A stretch of 28,949 nt of DNA from CAZWKX01 sp964614095 (GTDB lineage: Bacteria > Actinomycetota > Acidimicrobiia > Spongiisociales > UBA11373): contig CAZTJO010000022.1 in the NCBI GenBank assembly GCA_964614095.1, positions 1 to 28,949 on the forward strand, given 5' to 3'. The position numbers and the translations under genes are program-made. Positions 1 to 7,646 of the stretch are shown here, piece by piece. The stretch's first letter is position 1; each line of letters starts with the position of its first letter. The notes beneath the pieces are model-generated. The model ran no database searches. It was given only the letters and a program-made list of their open reading frames with translations, and was not told the origin of the DNA.

Positions 1-187
1 TCGATCCCGGCGGCGGCAGCGAGCTCGTCGATGAACGATTCCGTTGCCCAGGCCGCGGGATTGTCGCTCACCGAACGCCTGGATCCGGTGGGAACCGGAG
101 ATGAGGCCGAGACGCGAAACGGGGAAGGCCGCCTCCGGCGAGTGTGGAGACCTTGATGAATTCGCGGCGGGTGAATTCACTGGTCAT
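1..187 (-). pseudogene. Remnant of Mo-hydroxylase large subunit (xanthine dehydrogenase/IorB-like), N-terminus joined to C-terminal segment
   Basis: An ATG at 187-185 overlaps the stop of the upstream 2Fe-2S gene (ATGA), as in intact iorA-iorB pairs. The first ~20 residues are a twin-arginine leader (TRREFIKVSTLAGGGL), typical of exported molybdopterin-binding subunits. The frame then closes at 68-70 after 39 codons. In another minus-strand frame, from about position 119 down to the window edge, the sequence reads VPTGSRRSVSDNP and then ATESFIDELAAAAG. I recognise this as the RSVG...ESFIDELA segment that lies deep in the C-terminal half of this roughly 700-residue family. The Tat leader is therefore joined out of frame to a distant part of the protein, implying loss of several hundred codons. 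The reading is from memory of the family; an assembly collapse is an alternative to true gene decay. Confidence 0.7.
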
Positions 188-619
188 GTGGCCTCGGCTG
201 CTCTGGTGATGGCGGCGCGAATGCGCTGGTAGGTGTCGCAGCGGCACAGCACCCTGGACATGGTCCTGTCGATGTCACCATCGGTGGGTTGGGGATTGGC
301 GGCGAGCAAAGCTGCTGCGGTCATGATCTGCCCGGCCTGGCAGTAGCCGCATTGGGGGACGTTCTCCTGCAGCCAGGCGCGTTGCCGCGGATGGTCGCCG
401 ACGGGGGAGAGGCCTTCGATGGTGGTGATGGCACCGGGGACGGCGGAAAGGGTGGTGACACAGGAGCGCACCGCGTTGCCGCCGACGTGTACGGTGCATG
501 CGCCGCACAATCCGATGCCGCAGCCGTACTTGGTGCCGGTGAGGCCGAGCAGGTCCCGCAGCAGGGGCATCGATGGTGTGCTCCGCACTGTTCACGCTCA
601 GGGTGAATCCAACCATCAC
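184..619 (-). pseudogene. 2Fe-2S subunit of Mo-hydroxylase (IorA/CoxS-like), frameshifted near N-terminus
   Basis: The main frame (588-184) carries both [2Fe-2S] sites of the XDH small-subunit family. The ferredoxin-like cluster is in YGCGIGLCGACTVH plus a later Cys (C23, C28, C31, C43 of that frame). The helical-domain cluster is QCGYCQAGQ with LCRCDTYQRI (C80, C83, C115, C117). The expected N-terminal beta-strand instead lies in a different frame starting at ATG 619, MMVGFTLSVNSAEHTIDAP. It should continue to MPLLxxLRDxLGLTGTKYG, but the frames change at about 565-575 and the usual residues between PLL and RDLLG are missing, so a short non-triplet deletion is likely. The subunit would pass electrons from the molybdopterin site. 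It precedes the broken large subunit with an ATGA overlap. Translation from ATG 588 would give a protein lacking the first strands. Confidence 0.75.
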
Positions 620-753
620 GTGTCCCCTGATTCTCGTCCATGCTGCCAGGAGCGCAGCCGGGGCGACAAACCATTTCCGCGCTCAGGCTGCCGCCCCGGC
701 CCCGCCGGCGGCAGGTTCGAGCCGGAAACGTTCCGGTCGGCGGCGCCCCACCG

Positions 754-759
754 TACGAT
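754..759 (+). promoter_or_regulatory. -10 box for a leaderless mRNA of the Ca2+-type ATPase
   Basis: TACGAT matches TANNNT and ends 7 nt before the ATG at 767, so transcription would start at or one base before that codon. It overlaps the upstream in-frame ATG at 758, which favours 767 as the real start. No convincing -35 is visible. Confidence 0.5.
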
Positions 760-766
760 GGCCAAG

Positions 767-3382
767 ATGCAGTGGCACGCCCTACCCGCCGGTGAGGTGG
801 TCGAGACCCTCGGCTCGGATGCTGCCCGGGGTCTTGGCAGTGAGGGAGCGGCCCTTCGTCTGGCGGAGTACGGGCCCAACCAGCTGAGCGACGATAGTGG
901 CTCCAGTCGGCTGGCCATTCTCGTCGATCAGTTCCGCGATGTGATGATCTGGATCCTCATCGCCGCGGCGGCAGTCAGCGGCCTGTTGCTCGGGGAGTGG
1001 ATCGATACCGGGGTGATCCTCGCCATCGTCGTGCTCAACTCGGTGTTGGGCTACGTGCAGGAGGCGCGGGCCGAGGACGCCCTGGCCCGCCTCAAGGAGC
1101 TGTCGGCCCCCGAGGCGGTTGTCGTGCGTGACGGCGAGGAGCACCGATTGCTCAGCTCCGAGGTGGTGCCCGGTGACATCATCGTTATCGAGGTAGGTGA
1201 CAGGGTGCCCGCTGATGCTCGACTGCTTGAGGTTTCTCACTTGGAGGCGGAGGAGTCGGCGCTGACCGGAGAGTCGTTTCCCGCCCCAAAGGGCATAGAA
1301 CCGGCTGTCGAGGGGGCCTCTCTGGGTGACCGGAGATCGATGGTCTTCTCCGGTACCTCGGTGGCGGCGGGGCGGGGCCGTGCCGTGGTCACCGCCACCG
1401 GCCGCAACACCGAGGTGGGACACATCGCCGATGTGCTTGCCCAAGAGGAGCCACCGACCCCGCTGCAGATTGAGCTCGATCGGGTGGGAAAGCGCCTTGC
1501 CCTGCTTGCCGTGGGAACGGCCGGCCTGGTATTCCTCACCGGTCTGGTGCGGGGCAATGCGGCGGAGGCCATGTTCCTCACCGCCGTTGCCCTGGCGGTG
1601 GCTGCCATTCCCGAAGGGCTCCCGGCGGTGGTCACCATCACCCTCTCCAGGGGTGTGCAGCGGATGGCCGACCGCAACGCCATCGTGCGGCGTCTGCCCG
1701 CGGTCGAAGCCCTCGGCGCTGCGAGCGTTGTGTGCACCGACAAGACAGGGACCCTCACCCGCAATGAGATTCGGCTGCAGCACGTTCTGCTCTTGGGCCT
1801 GGAGGGCAGGGCCGCAGACATGCCCCGGACCGACACCAGAGCGCTTCGTTTTGTTGAGGTCGCTGCATTGTGCAACGATGCGCGCTCTTCGCCCGGCGGC
1901 TACCTCGGCGATCCCACCGAGGTAGCTCTGCTTCTGGCGGTCGAGGAGATGGGAGTGGATCCCGAAGTGCTGCGTCGAGAGATGCCGCGCATCGACGAGA
2001 TAGCCTTCGATTCGCGGCGCAAACGGATGACGACCATACACGCTCTCTCCGGGCACCGGCTGGTGGCGGTGAAGGGAGCTCCGGAGGTTGTTGTCAGCCG
2101 CTGCTCCCGGATTCAGGACGCCGGTGGCGCTGTGGACCTCGGTGACGAGCAGCGGCAGCGACTGCTCCGTGAGGCGGCCGGGCTGGCCGCAACCGGCCTG
2201 CGCACCCTCGCCCTCGCCTATCGGCAAGAGGGCGATCTTCCCGTCGATGCCGCCGGCATTGAAACCGAGTTGACTCTGGTCGCGATCGTCGGCATGAGTG
2301 ACGCGGTCAGGGACGAGGCGGCCCTGTCGGTGGCCGAGGCGCAACGCGCCGGAATCACCGTCGTTATGGTCACCGGCGACCACGAGGTGACCGCCCGTGC
2401 CGTGGCCGGCGAGACCGGGATCCTCGGTCCCGACCACGAGGTGATGCCGGGCGATCGGTTGCGCCATATGTCGGTTGATGAGTTGGCCGAGCAGGTGGAG
2501 CGCTACCGGGTGTATGCACGCATCGATCCTCTCGACAAGGTGAAGATTGTTGAGGCCTGGCAGCGTCGGGGCCAGATCGTCGCCATGACCGGTGACGGGG
2601 TCAACGACGCCCCCGCGTTGCGGGCCGCCGATATCGGAGTGGCCATGGGTAGCGGCACCGATGTGGCCAAGGATGCCTCCGACATGGTGCTCGCCGACGA
2701 CAACTTTGCGTCGATAGTGGCCGCGGTTCGAGAAGGCCGGGGGATCTTCGCCAATCTCAAGACCGTCGTGCACTTCCTGCTTTCGTGCAACGCCAGCGAG
2801 GTTCTCGTCATGTTTCTCGGTTTCCTGGTGTTCGGAGCGCTCGGCGATCCGCTCTTGGCGGTTCAGTTGCTTTGGGTCAATCTCATCACCGATGGGCTGC
2901 CTGCATTGGCTCTGGGCATGGATCCGCCGGCGCGGGACGTCATGCTTCGGCCTCCCGATCTGCGGCGGGACATCCTGAGTGGGAGCAGGCAGCTCACGCT
3001 GCTCCGCCATGGCTCCGTGCTCGGGGCCGCCACCCTGGCCGTCCTCATCGTCGGCCACTACGGCTTGGGGTACGAGTGGCCGGTGGTGCGCACGATGATC
3101 TTCACCGCTCTTGTTGTGGTACAGCTGGCGCACGCTTTCTCGATGCGCTCGCGGGAGACGGGCGGCTGGCGCGGCGGCCCCGGCCGCAACCCATTGTTGG
3201 TGCTCGGAGTTTTTGGATCGCTGTTGCTGCAGCTGGCGGTGATCTACCTGCCGCTCGGCAACACGCTTTTTGACACCGCGCAGCTGCCTTGGCAGGTCTG
3301 GCCGATTATCTTCGGGCTCACCGGGCTGTCCTTCACCATGGTGAATACGCTCAACCGGCTGGCCGCGGAACGTCAATCGTGA
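767..3382 (+). CDS. P2A-type cation (probably Ca2+) transporting ATPase
   Basis: Predicted ATP-driven pump exporting Ca2+ (or a similar cation) across the membrane. The 871-residue protein has the expected order: N-terminal actuator region, A-domain TGES (167-170), M4 PEGLP (282-286), phosphorylation motif CTDKTGTLT with Asp325, and hinge motif TGDGVNDAP (608-616). M5 contains N675 and E678, and M6 contains N705, T708 and D709 in LLWVNLITDGLPA. Together with E283 these match the SERCA ligands E309, N768, E771, N796, T799 and D800, so both calcium sites look largely present; Mn2+ or Na+ is possible. I chose ATG 767 because the product then begins MQWHALP, a usual family start, and a TACGAT box lies 7 nt upstream. 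ATG 758 is an alternative. Its 3' end overlaps the convergent LCP gene by 32 bp. Confidence 0.92.
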   Translation: MQWHALPAGEVVETLGSDAARGLGSEGAALRLAEYGPNQLSDDSGSSRLAILVDQFRDVMIWILIAAAAVSGLLLGEWIDTGVILAIVVLNSVLGYVQEARAEDALARLKELSAPEAVVVRDGEEHRLLSSEVVPGDIIVIEVGDRVPADARLLEVSHLEAEESALTGESFPAPKGIEPAVEGASLGDRRSMVFSGTSVAAGRGRAVVTATGRNTEVGHIADVLAQEEPPTPLQIELDRVGKRLALLAVGTAGLVFLTGLVRGNAAEAMFLTAVALAVAAIPEGLPAVVTITLSRGVQRMADRNAIVRRLPAVEALGAASVVCTDKTGTLTRNEIRLQHVLLLGLEGRAADMPRTDTRALRFVEVAALCNDARSSPGGYLGDPTEVALLLAVEEMGVDPEVLRREMPRIDEIAFDSRRKRMTTIHALSGHRLVAVKGAPEVVVSRCSRIQDAGGAVDLGDEQRQRLLREAAGLAATGLRTLALAYRQEGDLPVDAAGIETELTLVAIVGMSDAVRDEAALSVAEAQRAGITVVMVTGDHEVTARAVAGETGILGPDHEVMPGDRLRHMSVDELAEQVERYRVYARIDPLDKVKIVEAWQRRGQIVAMTGDGVNDAPALRAADIGVAMGSGTDVAKDASDMVLADDNFASIVAAVREGRGIFANLKTVVHFLLSCNASEVLVMFLGFLVFGALGDPLLAVQLLWVNLITDGLPALALGMDPPARDVMLRPPDLRRDILSGSRQLTLLRHGSVLGAATLAVLIVGHYGLGYEWPVVRTMIFTALVVVQLAHAFSMRSRETGGWRGGPGRNPLLVLGVFGSLLLQLAVIYLPLGNTLFDTAQLPWQVWPIIFGLTGLSFTMVNTLNRLAAERQS

Positions 3383-4658
3383 GGATGCCATCGGCGAGGT
3401 CGGCAAAGATGTCGTCTGCCAGCGGATCGAGGAAGACCACTGAGGCGCTGCCGGAAACGCCTATCGAACCCGGGAGAACCACATTCCTCAGCGTATCCGC
3501 ATCAACCTCGTACGCCCCGGCCGCCAGCGTCAGCATGTCCTCGGCGGAGAGGTTGCTCCAGGTGTATGAGGTGAGCATCTGCAGCAGAGCCGGCAGTTCC
3601 AGGATGGGGCGGCTCTGTGCTCCGTAGAGTCCGCCGATGATGACCAGACCCTGGTGGTAGGAGCGGGTGAAGTCGAGCCCGGGGAGCGCACGGTTGCGCG
3701 AAAAGGCAAGTGCGTTGGCGCCCCACAGCCGCTGAAGACCGGAACTGAGATACGCCCCCGATCTCGGCTCGGCCATGGAGAAGGGAACGGTGATCTCGAC
3801 GCCGCCGAACTCGTTGACGAGCTGCTCGAAGCCGAGGAATCCGGTTATCAGGTATCCCTCGAGGTCCAGTCCCGACAGCTCGCCGACAACATCGACCATG
3901 GCATCGGTTCCGGCCAGCGCGTTGATGTGGGTCAGCTTGTCGGAGCCGCCGTAGGGCGCCTCGACGAGGCTGTCGCGAGGAATACCCACCACCGCGCCGG
4001 TCTTCTCGGCGATTGCCGAAGTGAGGATGTGCGCGCTGTCGGCGCGGAAGACGGGCTGAGATTGGCCGGGCCGGGCATCGGTGCCCAAGACCAGCACCGT
4101 GCGTACCGGCTCTCCGTACCAGGCCTCCGCGCCTAACACCTCGAGCTTGGCGCCGACGATGCGCCATCCATCACCGTCGTCGACGGCAAGCACAACGTCG
4201 GCGCCGACGACGGCCACTCCCACGTCGGCGGTGGCGATATTGATCTCGTCGGAATGCTCGTCGAGCACGGCTTCGGCTATCTCGATGGTGGCCTGGGCGG
4301 CCTCACCGCGCATGAACAGGTCTTCTGTCGGGTCGATATCGGCGACGTAGGCAGCGATGCCGTCGCTCATTGAGGGGGGCTCGACCTCATTACGATTGCC
4401 GAGCCAGGAGTAGAAGGCGGCCACGGCGGTCTCCAGGTCGCCTGAGGTGTCGAATCGCACCGTGATGTCGTAGGTGGGCTCGGTGGTGGTTGTGGAATCG
4501 GCAGTTGTTGTTGTTGGCGGCGGTGTTTCCTCGGACGTTGTTGTGGCTGCGGTCGTGCCCGGTGAGGCCGATCTGTCAAAAAAAAGGAGAGTGCCGACGA
4601 CGAGTCCGGCGGCCACAGCCGCGGTTGCCACCGCGATGACCACGGAACGTCTCGGCAC
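3351..4658 (-). CDS. LytR-CpsA-Psr (LCP) family protein with extra N-terminal domain
   Basis: Likely attaches undecaprenyl-linked polymers to peptidoglycan on the outer face of the membrane. Of 435 residues, 1-27 form a short cytoplasmic end and a signal-anchor helix. Residues 32-62 are a Thr/Pro/Glu linker. About 63-180 is a domain I cannot name; its pattern (helix ETAVAAFYSWL, strand VVLAVDDGDGWRIVG) resembles an NTF2-like fold. The LCP domain follows from about 186 with VLVLGTDAR, RADSAH (R205, D207), GIPRDSL (R228, D229), the HINALAG segment and FGGVEITVPF, which are the pyrophosphate-binding and polyprenyl-binding signatures. It lies 11 bp downstream of nhaA on the same strand, so is probably co-transcribed, and overlaps the convergent ATPase gene. 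The overall family is clear; the ligand is not. Confidence 0.88.
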   Translation of the reverse strand: MPRRSVVIAVATAAVAAGLVVGTLLFFDRSASPGTTAATTTSEETPPPTTTTADSTTTTEPTYDITVRFDTSGDLETAVAAFYSWLGNRNEVEPPSMSDGIAAYVADIDPTEDLFMRGEAAQATIEIAEAVLDEHSDEINIATADVGVAVVGADVVLAVDDGDGWRIVGAKLEVLGAEAWYGEPVRTVLVLGTDARPGQSQPVFRADSAHILTSAIAEKTGAVVGIPRDSLVEAPYGGSDKLTHINALAGTDAMVDVVGELSGLDLEGYLITGFLGFEQLVNEFGGVEITVPFSMAEPRSGAYLSSGLQRLWGANALAFSRNRALPGLDFTRSYHQGLVIIGGLYGAQSRPILELPALLQMLTSYTWSNLSAEDMLTLAAGAYEVDADTLRNVVLPGSIGVSGSASVVFLDPLADDIFADLADGILTIDVPRPAG

Positions 4659-4669
4659 GGCCGGAGACT

Positions 4670-6145
4670 CTAGCCCGATGCGAGGCCCTGATGCCGCGAC
4701 GAGGCGGCCGGCCGGTGATCGGAATCCGGCGCTGAGGGCCGCGCCTTGGTGCCTATCGTGCGTAGCAGGGTGTAGCCAATAATGCCGGCGAGCGTGGAGC
4801 CCATGAATATGCCGGTCTTGGCCCTATCGGTGAGTTCGGGGTGCTCAAAAGCGAGGCCGGTGACAAAAAGAGACACCGTGAAGCCAATCCCGGCGATGGC
4901 GGCGAGACCGATCACGTGTTTCCAGCTGGTGAAGCGAGGCAGCTTGCCTATACGCAGGCGTACCGCCGCCCAGGTGAAGGTGGAGATACCGGCCATCTTG
5001 CCGACGACCAGCCCGATTGCCACTCCGAGAGCCACCGGGTGGGTGGCCGCTTCAACGAGGTTGATGCCGACGAAGCGCACCCCGGCGTTGGCCAGGGCAA
5101 AGATGGGGACCACGACAAAAGAGGACCAGGGCAGAAGGGCGTCCTCGAACCGACGCAATGGGGAGACCGACTCTCTCGCCACCATGGAGAGGGTGATGGC
5201 ATGCTCATCGATACGTTCCTCGGCGTGTGATGCTGCAGCATCGTGTTCGTAGCGGGTCAGCACGCGGTCGGCGCGGTTCCGGAACTGGGTGTCCGAGTAC
5301 AGGGGTCGAGCCGGGGTGAGCATGGCCAGGGCTACTCCGGCCAGGGTGGCGTGCACTCCTGATTCCAGGAGGAAGAACCAAGTAACGAGGGCAAGCGGCA
5401 CGTAGACGGTGAGAGACCGAATGCCCACACGTGAGGCGATCAGCACCAGGGCGAGCCCTGCCAGCGACAGGACCAGGAAACCCAGCTCGAGGTTGTCGGT
5501 GTAGAAGATGGCGATGACGACGATGGCTCCGATGTCGTCAACGATGGCCAGCGCCAGTAGGAAGAGCTTGGCCCCAACCGGAACACGCTTGCCCAGCAAA
5601 GAGAGCACTCCCACGGAGAAGGCGATGTCGGTGGCCATGGGGATTCCCCAACCCCTGGTGGCCTCGCCGATTTCGCTGGGCACTTCGCTGCTGACGACGA
5701 GGGCGACGTAGATGAGGGCAGGAACGAGCATCCCACCCACCGCGGCCACCACCGGCAGCGCGGCCGCTTTCGGATCGCTCAGGTCACCCAGTACCAGCTC
5801 ACGTTTGATCTCAAGGCCTACCACAAAAAAGAAGATGGTCATGAGGCCGTCGTTGACGATCTCATGGAGCGTCAAATCGAGGTGAAAGAAGCCGAAGGTC
5901 AGGTCGAGATGCGTCTCCCAGAACTTTGTGTAGGTGTGGCCGAAGGGAGCGTTGGCCCATGCGAGAGCGGCGGCGGCTGCGAGGAGGAGCACGATGCCGC
6001 CGGATGTCTCGATCCTGGTGAACCGCAGCAGAGGGCGAGCAAACCGCTTCGCCACCAGACGATCGGAGTGCAGCCAGGTCTTGTGGAGGCGCTCTTCGGT
6101 CACGGACGGCAAGGGTAGTGAAGGGTGGGAGTGTTCCGGCTGCAC
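4670..6145 (-). CDS. nhaA: Na+/H+ antiporter NhaA
   Basis: Electrogenic Na+/H+ exchanger of the cytoplasmic membrane, giving sodium and pH homeostasis. The 491-residue frame is longer than E. coli NhaA (about 388). Visible signatures are SGGIVLLLAAAAALAWAN (TM1), GLMTIFFFVVGLEIKREL, GWGIPMATDIAFSVGVL with the Thr-Asp of the crossed helix (172-173), and LALAIVDDIGAIVVIAIFY with the adjacent Asp pair D203-D204 that binds Na+/H+. The start is uncertain. GTG 6145 gives the full frame, while GTG 6103 gives VTEERLHKTWLHSDR, which resembles the usual family N-terminus and has a TACCCT box 8 nt upstream. The gene is divergent from the K+ uptake operon and is followed 11 bp downstream by the LCP gene. 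Confidence 0.95.
   Translation of the reverse strand: MQPEHSHPSLPLPSVTEERLHKTWLHSDRLVAKRFARPLLRFTRIETSGGIVLLLAAAAALAWANAPFGHTYTKFWETHLDLTFGFFHLDLTLHEIVNDGLMTIFFFVVGLEIKRELVLGDLSDPKAAALPVVAAVGGMLVPALIYVALVVSSEVPSEIGEATRGWGIPMATDIAFSVGVLSLLGKRVPVGAKLFLLALAIVDDIGAIVVIAIFYTDNLELGFLVLSLAGLALVLIASRVGIRSLTVYVPLALVTWFFLLESGVHATLAGVALAMLTPARPLYSDTQFRNRADRVLTRYEHDAAASHAEERIDEHAITLSMVARESVSPLRRFEDALLPWSSFVVVPIFALANAGVRFVGINLVEAATHPVALGVAIGLVVGKMAGISTFTWAAVRLRIGKLPRFTSWKHVIGLAAIAGIGFTVSLFVTGLAFEHPELTDRAKTGIFMGSTLAGIIGYTLLRTIGTKARPSAPDSDHRPAASSRHQGLASG
6112..6117 (-). promoter_or_regulatory. Possible -10 box for nhaA
   Basis: On the minus strand TACCCT (TANNNT) ends 8 nt before GTG 6103. It would give a nearly leaderless nhaA mRNA if 6103 is the start. 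The spacing is a little long, so this is tentative. Confidence 0.3.
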
Positions 6146-6176
6146 TCCGGAGAACGGATCGGCGGGCGCAGCAACC

Positions 6177-6182
6177 TACAAT
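6177..6182 (+). promoter_or_regulatory. -10 box for leaderless trk operon mRNA
   Basis: TACAAT, five of six matches to TATAAT, ends exactly 6 nt before GTG 6189. Normal -10 geometry would put the transcription start on the G of the start codon. No Shine-Dalgarno sequence or recognisable -35 lies upstream. Confidence 0.6.
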
Positions 6183-6188
6183 CGCCTG

Positions 6189-6845
6189 GTGCGGGTCGTG
6201 ATCACAGGATGCGGGCGCGTTGGGCGCGAGGTGGCTCTGGCACTGAGCGCTGCCGGTGACGATGTGTCGGTTGTGGACGATAACGAGGAGGCCTTCGAAC
6301 TCCTCGGGAAGAGCTTTGACGGCACGTTCCACTTGGGCCGGGCCTACGACGTCGATGTCCTCCGCGAAGCCGGTGCCGGTGAGGCCGATGTCGTTCTGGC
6401 GGTGACGGACTCGGACAACGCCAACCTCATGACCGTACAGGTGGCCGAGCGGGTGTTTGGCGCACCCAAGGCGATTGCCCTGCTGGCCGACCCGGCACGT
6501 GAGGAGGCCTACCGAGCCCTCGACGTGGCCTTTGTTGCCGGGGCCCGGTTGGTGGCGCAGGTGCTCGTGGAGCGGGTGCACGAGCCCGATTTCGCCTTCC
6601 ACCTCAGTTTTCCCACCGGTGAGGTACAGGTTGTCGAGATGGAATTGGGTGCCGCAGCCGAGGAGATCACCGTCAGCAGGCTCGAGATCGAGGGGCTGCT
6701 GCGAGTCGCCGCGGTGCAGCGTGACGGCCGGGTATTCATCCCGGCCGACGAGGAGCACCTCAGGAGTGGCGACCTCGTTGTGGCCTCGGTGCGCCGGGGA
6801 GTGGCCGGCAGGATTGCCAAGTACCTCGCCGAGGAGCACCCATGA
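6189..6845 (+). CDS. TrkA-type RCK potassium channel regulator (first copy)
   Basis: Cytoplasmic, nucleotide-binding gating subunit for the TrkH channel encoded downstream. The 218-residue product has an RCK-N Rossmann domain at the start (VVITGCGRVGREVA, GxGxxG, followed by VVDDNEEAF with the acidic residue ending strand 2, and LGRAYDVDVLREAG). An RCK-C domain makes up the C-terminal third (about 130-218, ending in the strand DLVVASVRRG). GTG 6189 is chosen because MRVVITGCG is a natural family start and a TACAAT box sits 6 nt upstream; GTG 6198 is the only near alternative. The stop overlaps the next trkA start (ATGA at 6842-6845), indicating translational coupling and joint assembly of the two RCK proteins. 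Confidence 0.92.
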   Translation: MRVVITGCGRVGREVALALSAAGDDVSVVDDNEEAFELLGKSFDGTFHLGRAYDVDVLREAGAGEADVVLAVTDSDNANLMTVQVAERVFGAPKAIALLADPAREEAYRALDVAFVAGARLVAQVLVERVHEPDFAFHLSFPTGEVQVVEMELGAAAEEITVSRLEIEGLLRVAAVQRDGRVFIPADEEHLRSGDLVVASVRRGVAGRIAKYLAEEHP

Positions 6846-7513
6846 GGGTCCTCGTCGTCGGCGGCGGCAAGATCGGCAGCTACCTGGCGAATGAGCTGGC
6901 CGAAGCCGGACATGCAGTGACCGTCACCGAGATGCATCCCGAAGTGGCTCGTGAGCTGAGCGAGACGATGTCGGTACTGGTGCTCGAAGGCGACGGCACG
7001 GGCGTGAGCGTTCTCAAGGCGGCTGAGGCGGGCCGCGCCGACTGGCTGCTGGCGGTGACTGGGCTGGATGAGGTGAACCTGGTTGCCTGCGAGATCGGCT
7101 TGACGTTGGGCGCCAAGCAGGTGCTGGCCAGGCTCAACGATCCCCGCAACCGATCGACGTTTGATGCTCTGAAGATCCCCGTCGTCGCCGTTACCGACCT
7201 CATCGTTCAGCTCATCTCCCGGGAGATCGATTTTCTCGAGTTGGATCGTATTGCCCTACTCGGCCGGGGCGGCGTCAGTCTGGTAGAGGTCGAAGTGCAC
7301 GCCGATGCATTTCCCAGGCTGGTGCACGATCTTGAGCTTCCCGAGCAGACCGTGCTCGTTGGTGTCCTGCGTGAGACTGATGGATCCGAACTGGTGGTTC
7401 CCACCGGCGACACCGTCATCGGGCCTGGTGATCGTGTTCTTGCTGTAACCGCAGTGGAACAGGAGCCCGAAGTGCGTGCTGCTCTCCGTCAGGAGGGGGC
7501 CGCCGATGGCTGA
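6842..7513 (+). CDS. TrkA-type RCK potassium channel regulator (second copy)
   Basis: Second single-unit RCK subunit of 223 residues, paralogous to the preceding one. It begins MRVLVVGGGKIGSYLANELA (GxGxxG) with VTVTEMHPEVA, where the Glu after strand 2 would bind the nucleotide ribose, then LEGDGTGVSVLKAAEAG and an RCK-C domain over about 135-223. Two separate single-RCK genes side by side suggest a mixed ring, functionally like the tandem-RCK TrkA of enteric bacteria. It starts with ATGA overlap on the first copy, and its last 8 bases overlap a 46-codon membrane-protein gene. Confidence 0.92.
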   Translation: MRVLVVGGGKIGSYLANELAEAGHAVTVTEMHPEVARELSETMSVLVLEGDGTGVSVLKAAEAGRADWLLAVTGLDEVNLVACEIGLTLGAKQVLARLNDPRNRSTFDALKIPVVAVTDLIVQLISREIDFLELDRIALLGRGGVSLVEVEVHADAFPRLVHDLELPEQTVLVGVLRETDGSELVVPTGDTVIGPGDRVLAVTAVEQEPEVRAALRQEGAADG

Positions 7514-7646
7514 GATCCGTCGTGAGCGGAGCAGATGGACCTACCTGGCCGGAGGACTGTGGGTCTTCATCTCTGAGGCGGTGATCGTCGGTGTTGCCAT
7601 TGCGCTGGCCCTGGCTGCCGCCGTACTCGTGCTCTGGATCGTGTGA
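7506..7646 (+). CDS. 46-residue single-pass membrane protein in trk operon
   Basis: Small gene squeezed between trkA and trkH. It starts at ATG 7506, inside the trkA end (8-bp overlap, different frame), and its TGA at 7644-7646 overlaps the trkH ATG as TGATG. The product has a basic N-terminus, MAEIRRERSRW, then one long hydrophobic stretch (about residues 13-45, including FISEAVIVGVAIALALAAAV) ending at WIV. The positive-inside rule predicts N-in/C-out. I recognise no family. Its position, coupling on both sides and clean membrane topology support a real gene, possibly a small accessory subunit of the TrkH channel comparable in size to KdpF of the Kdp pump. That role is inference. Confidence 0.7.
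   Translation: MAEIRRERSRWTYLAGGLWVFISEAVIVGVAIALALAAAVLVLWIV

Noticed and set aside
782..3406. Very long minus-strand open frame across the ATPase gene
   Set aside because: It is antisense to a clear P-type ATPase with all motifs, its product is low-complexity (His/Gly/Arg-rich) and matches no family; high GC content explains the lack of stops.
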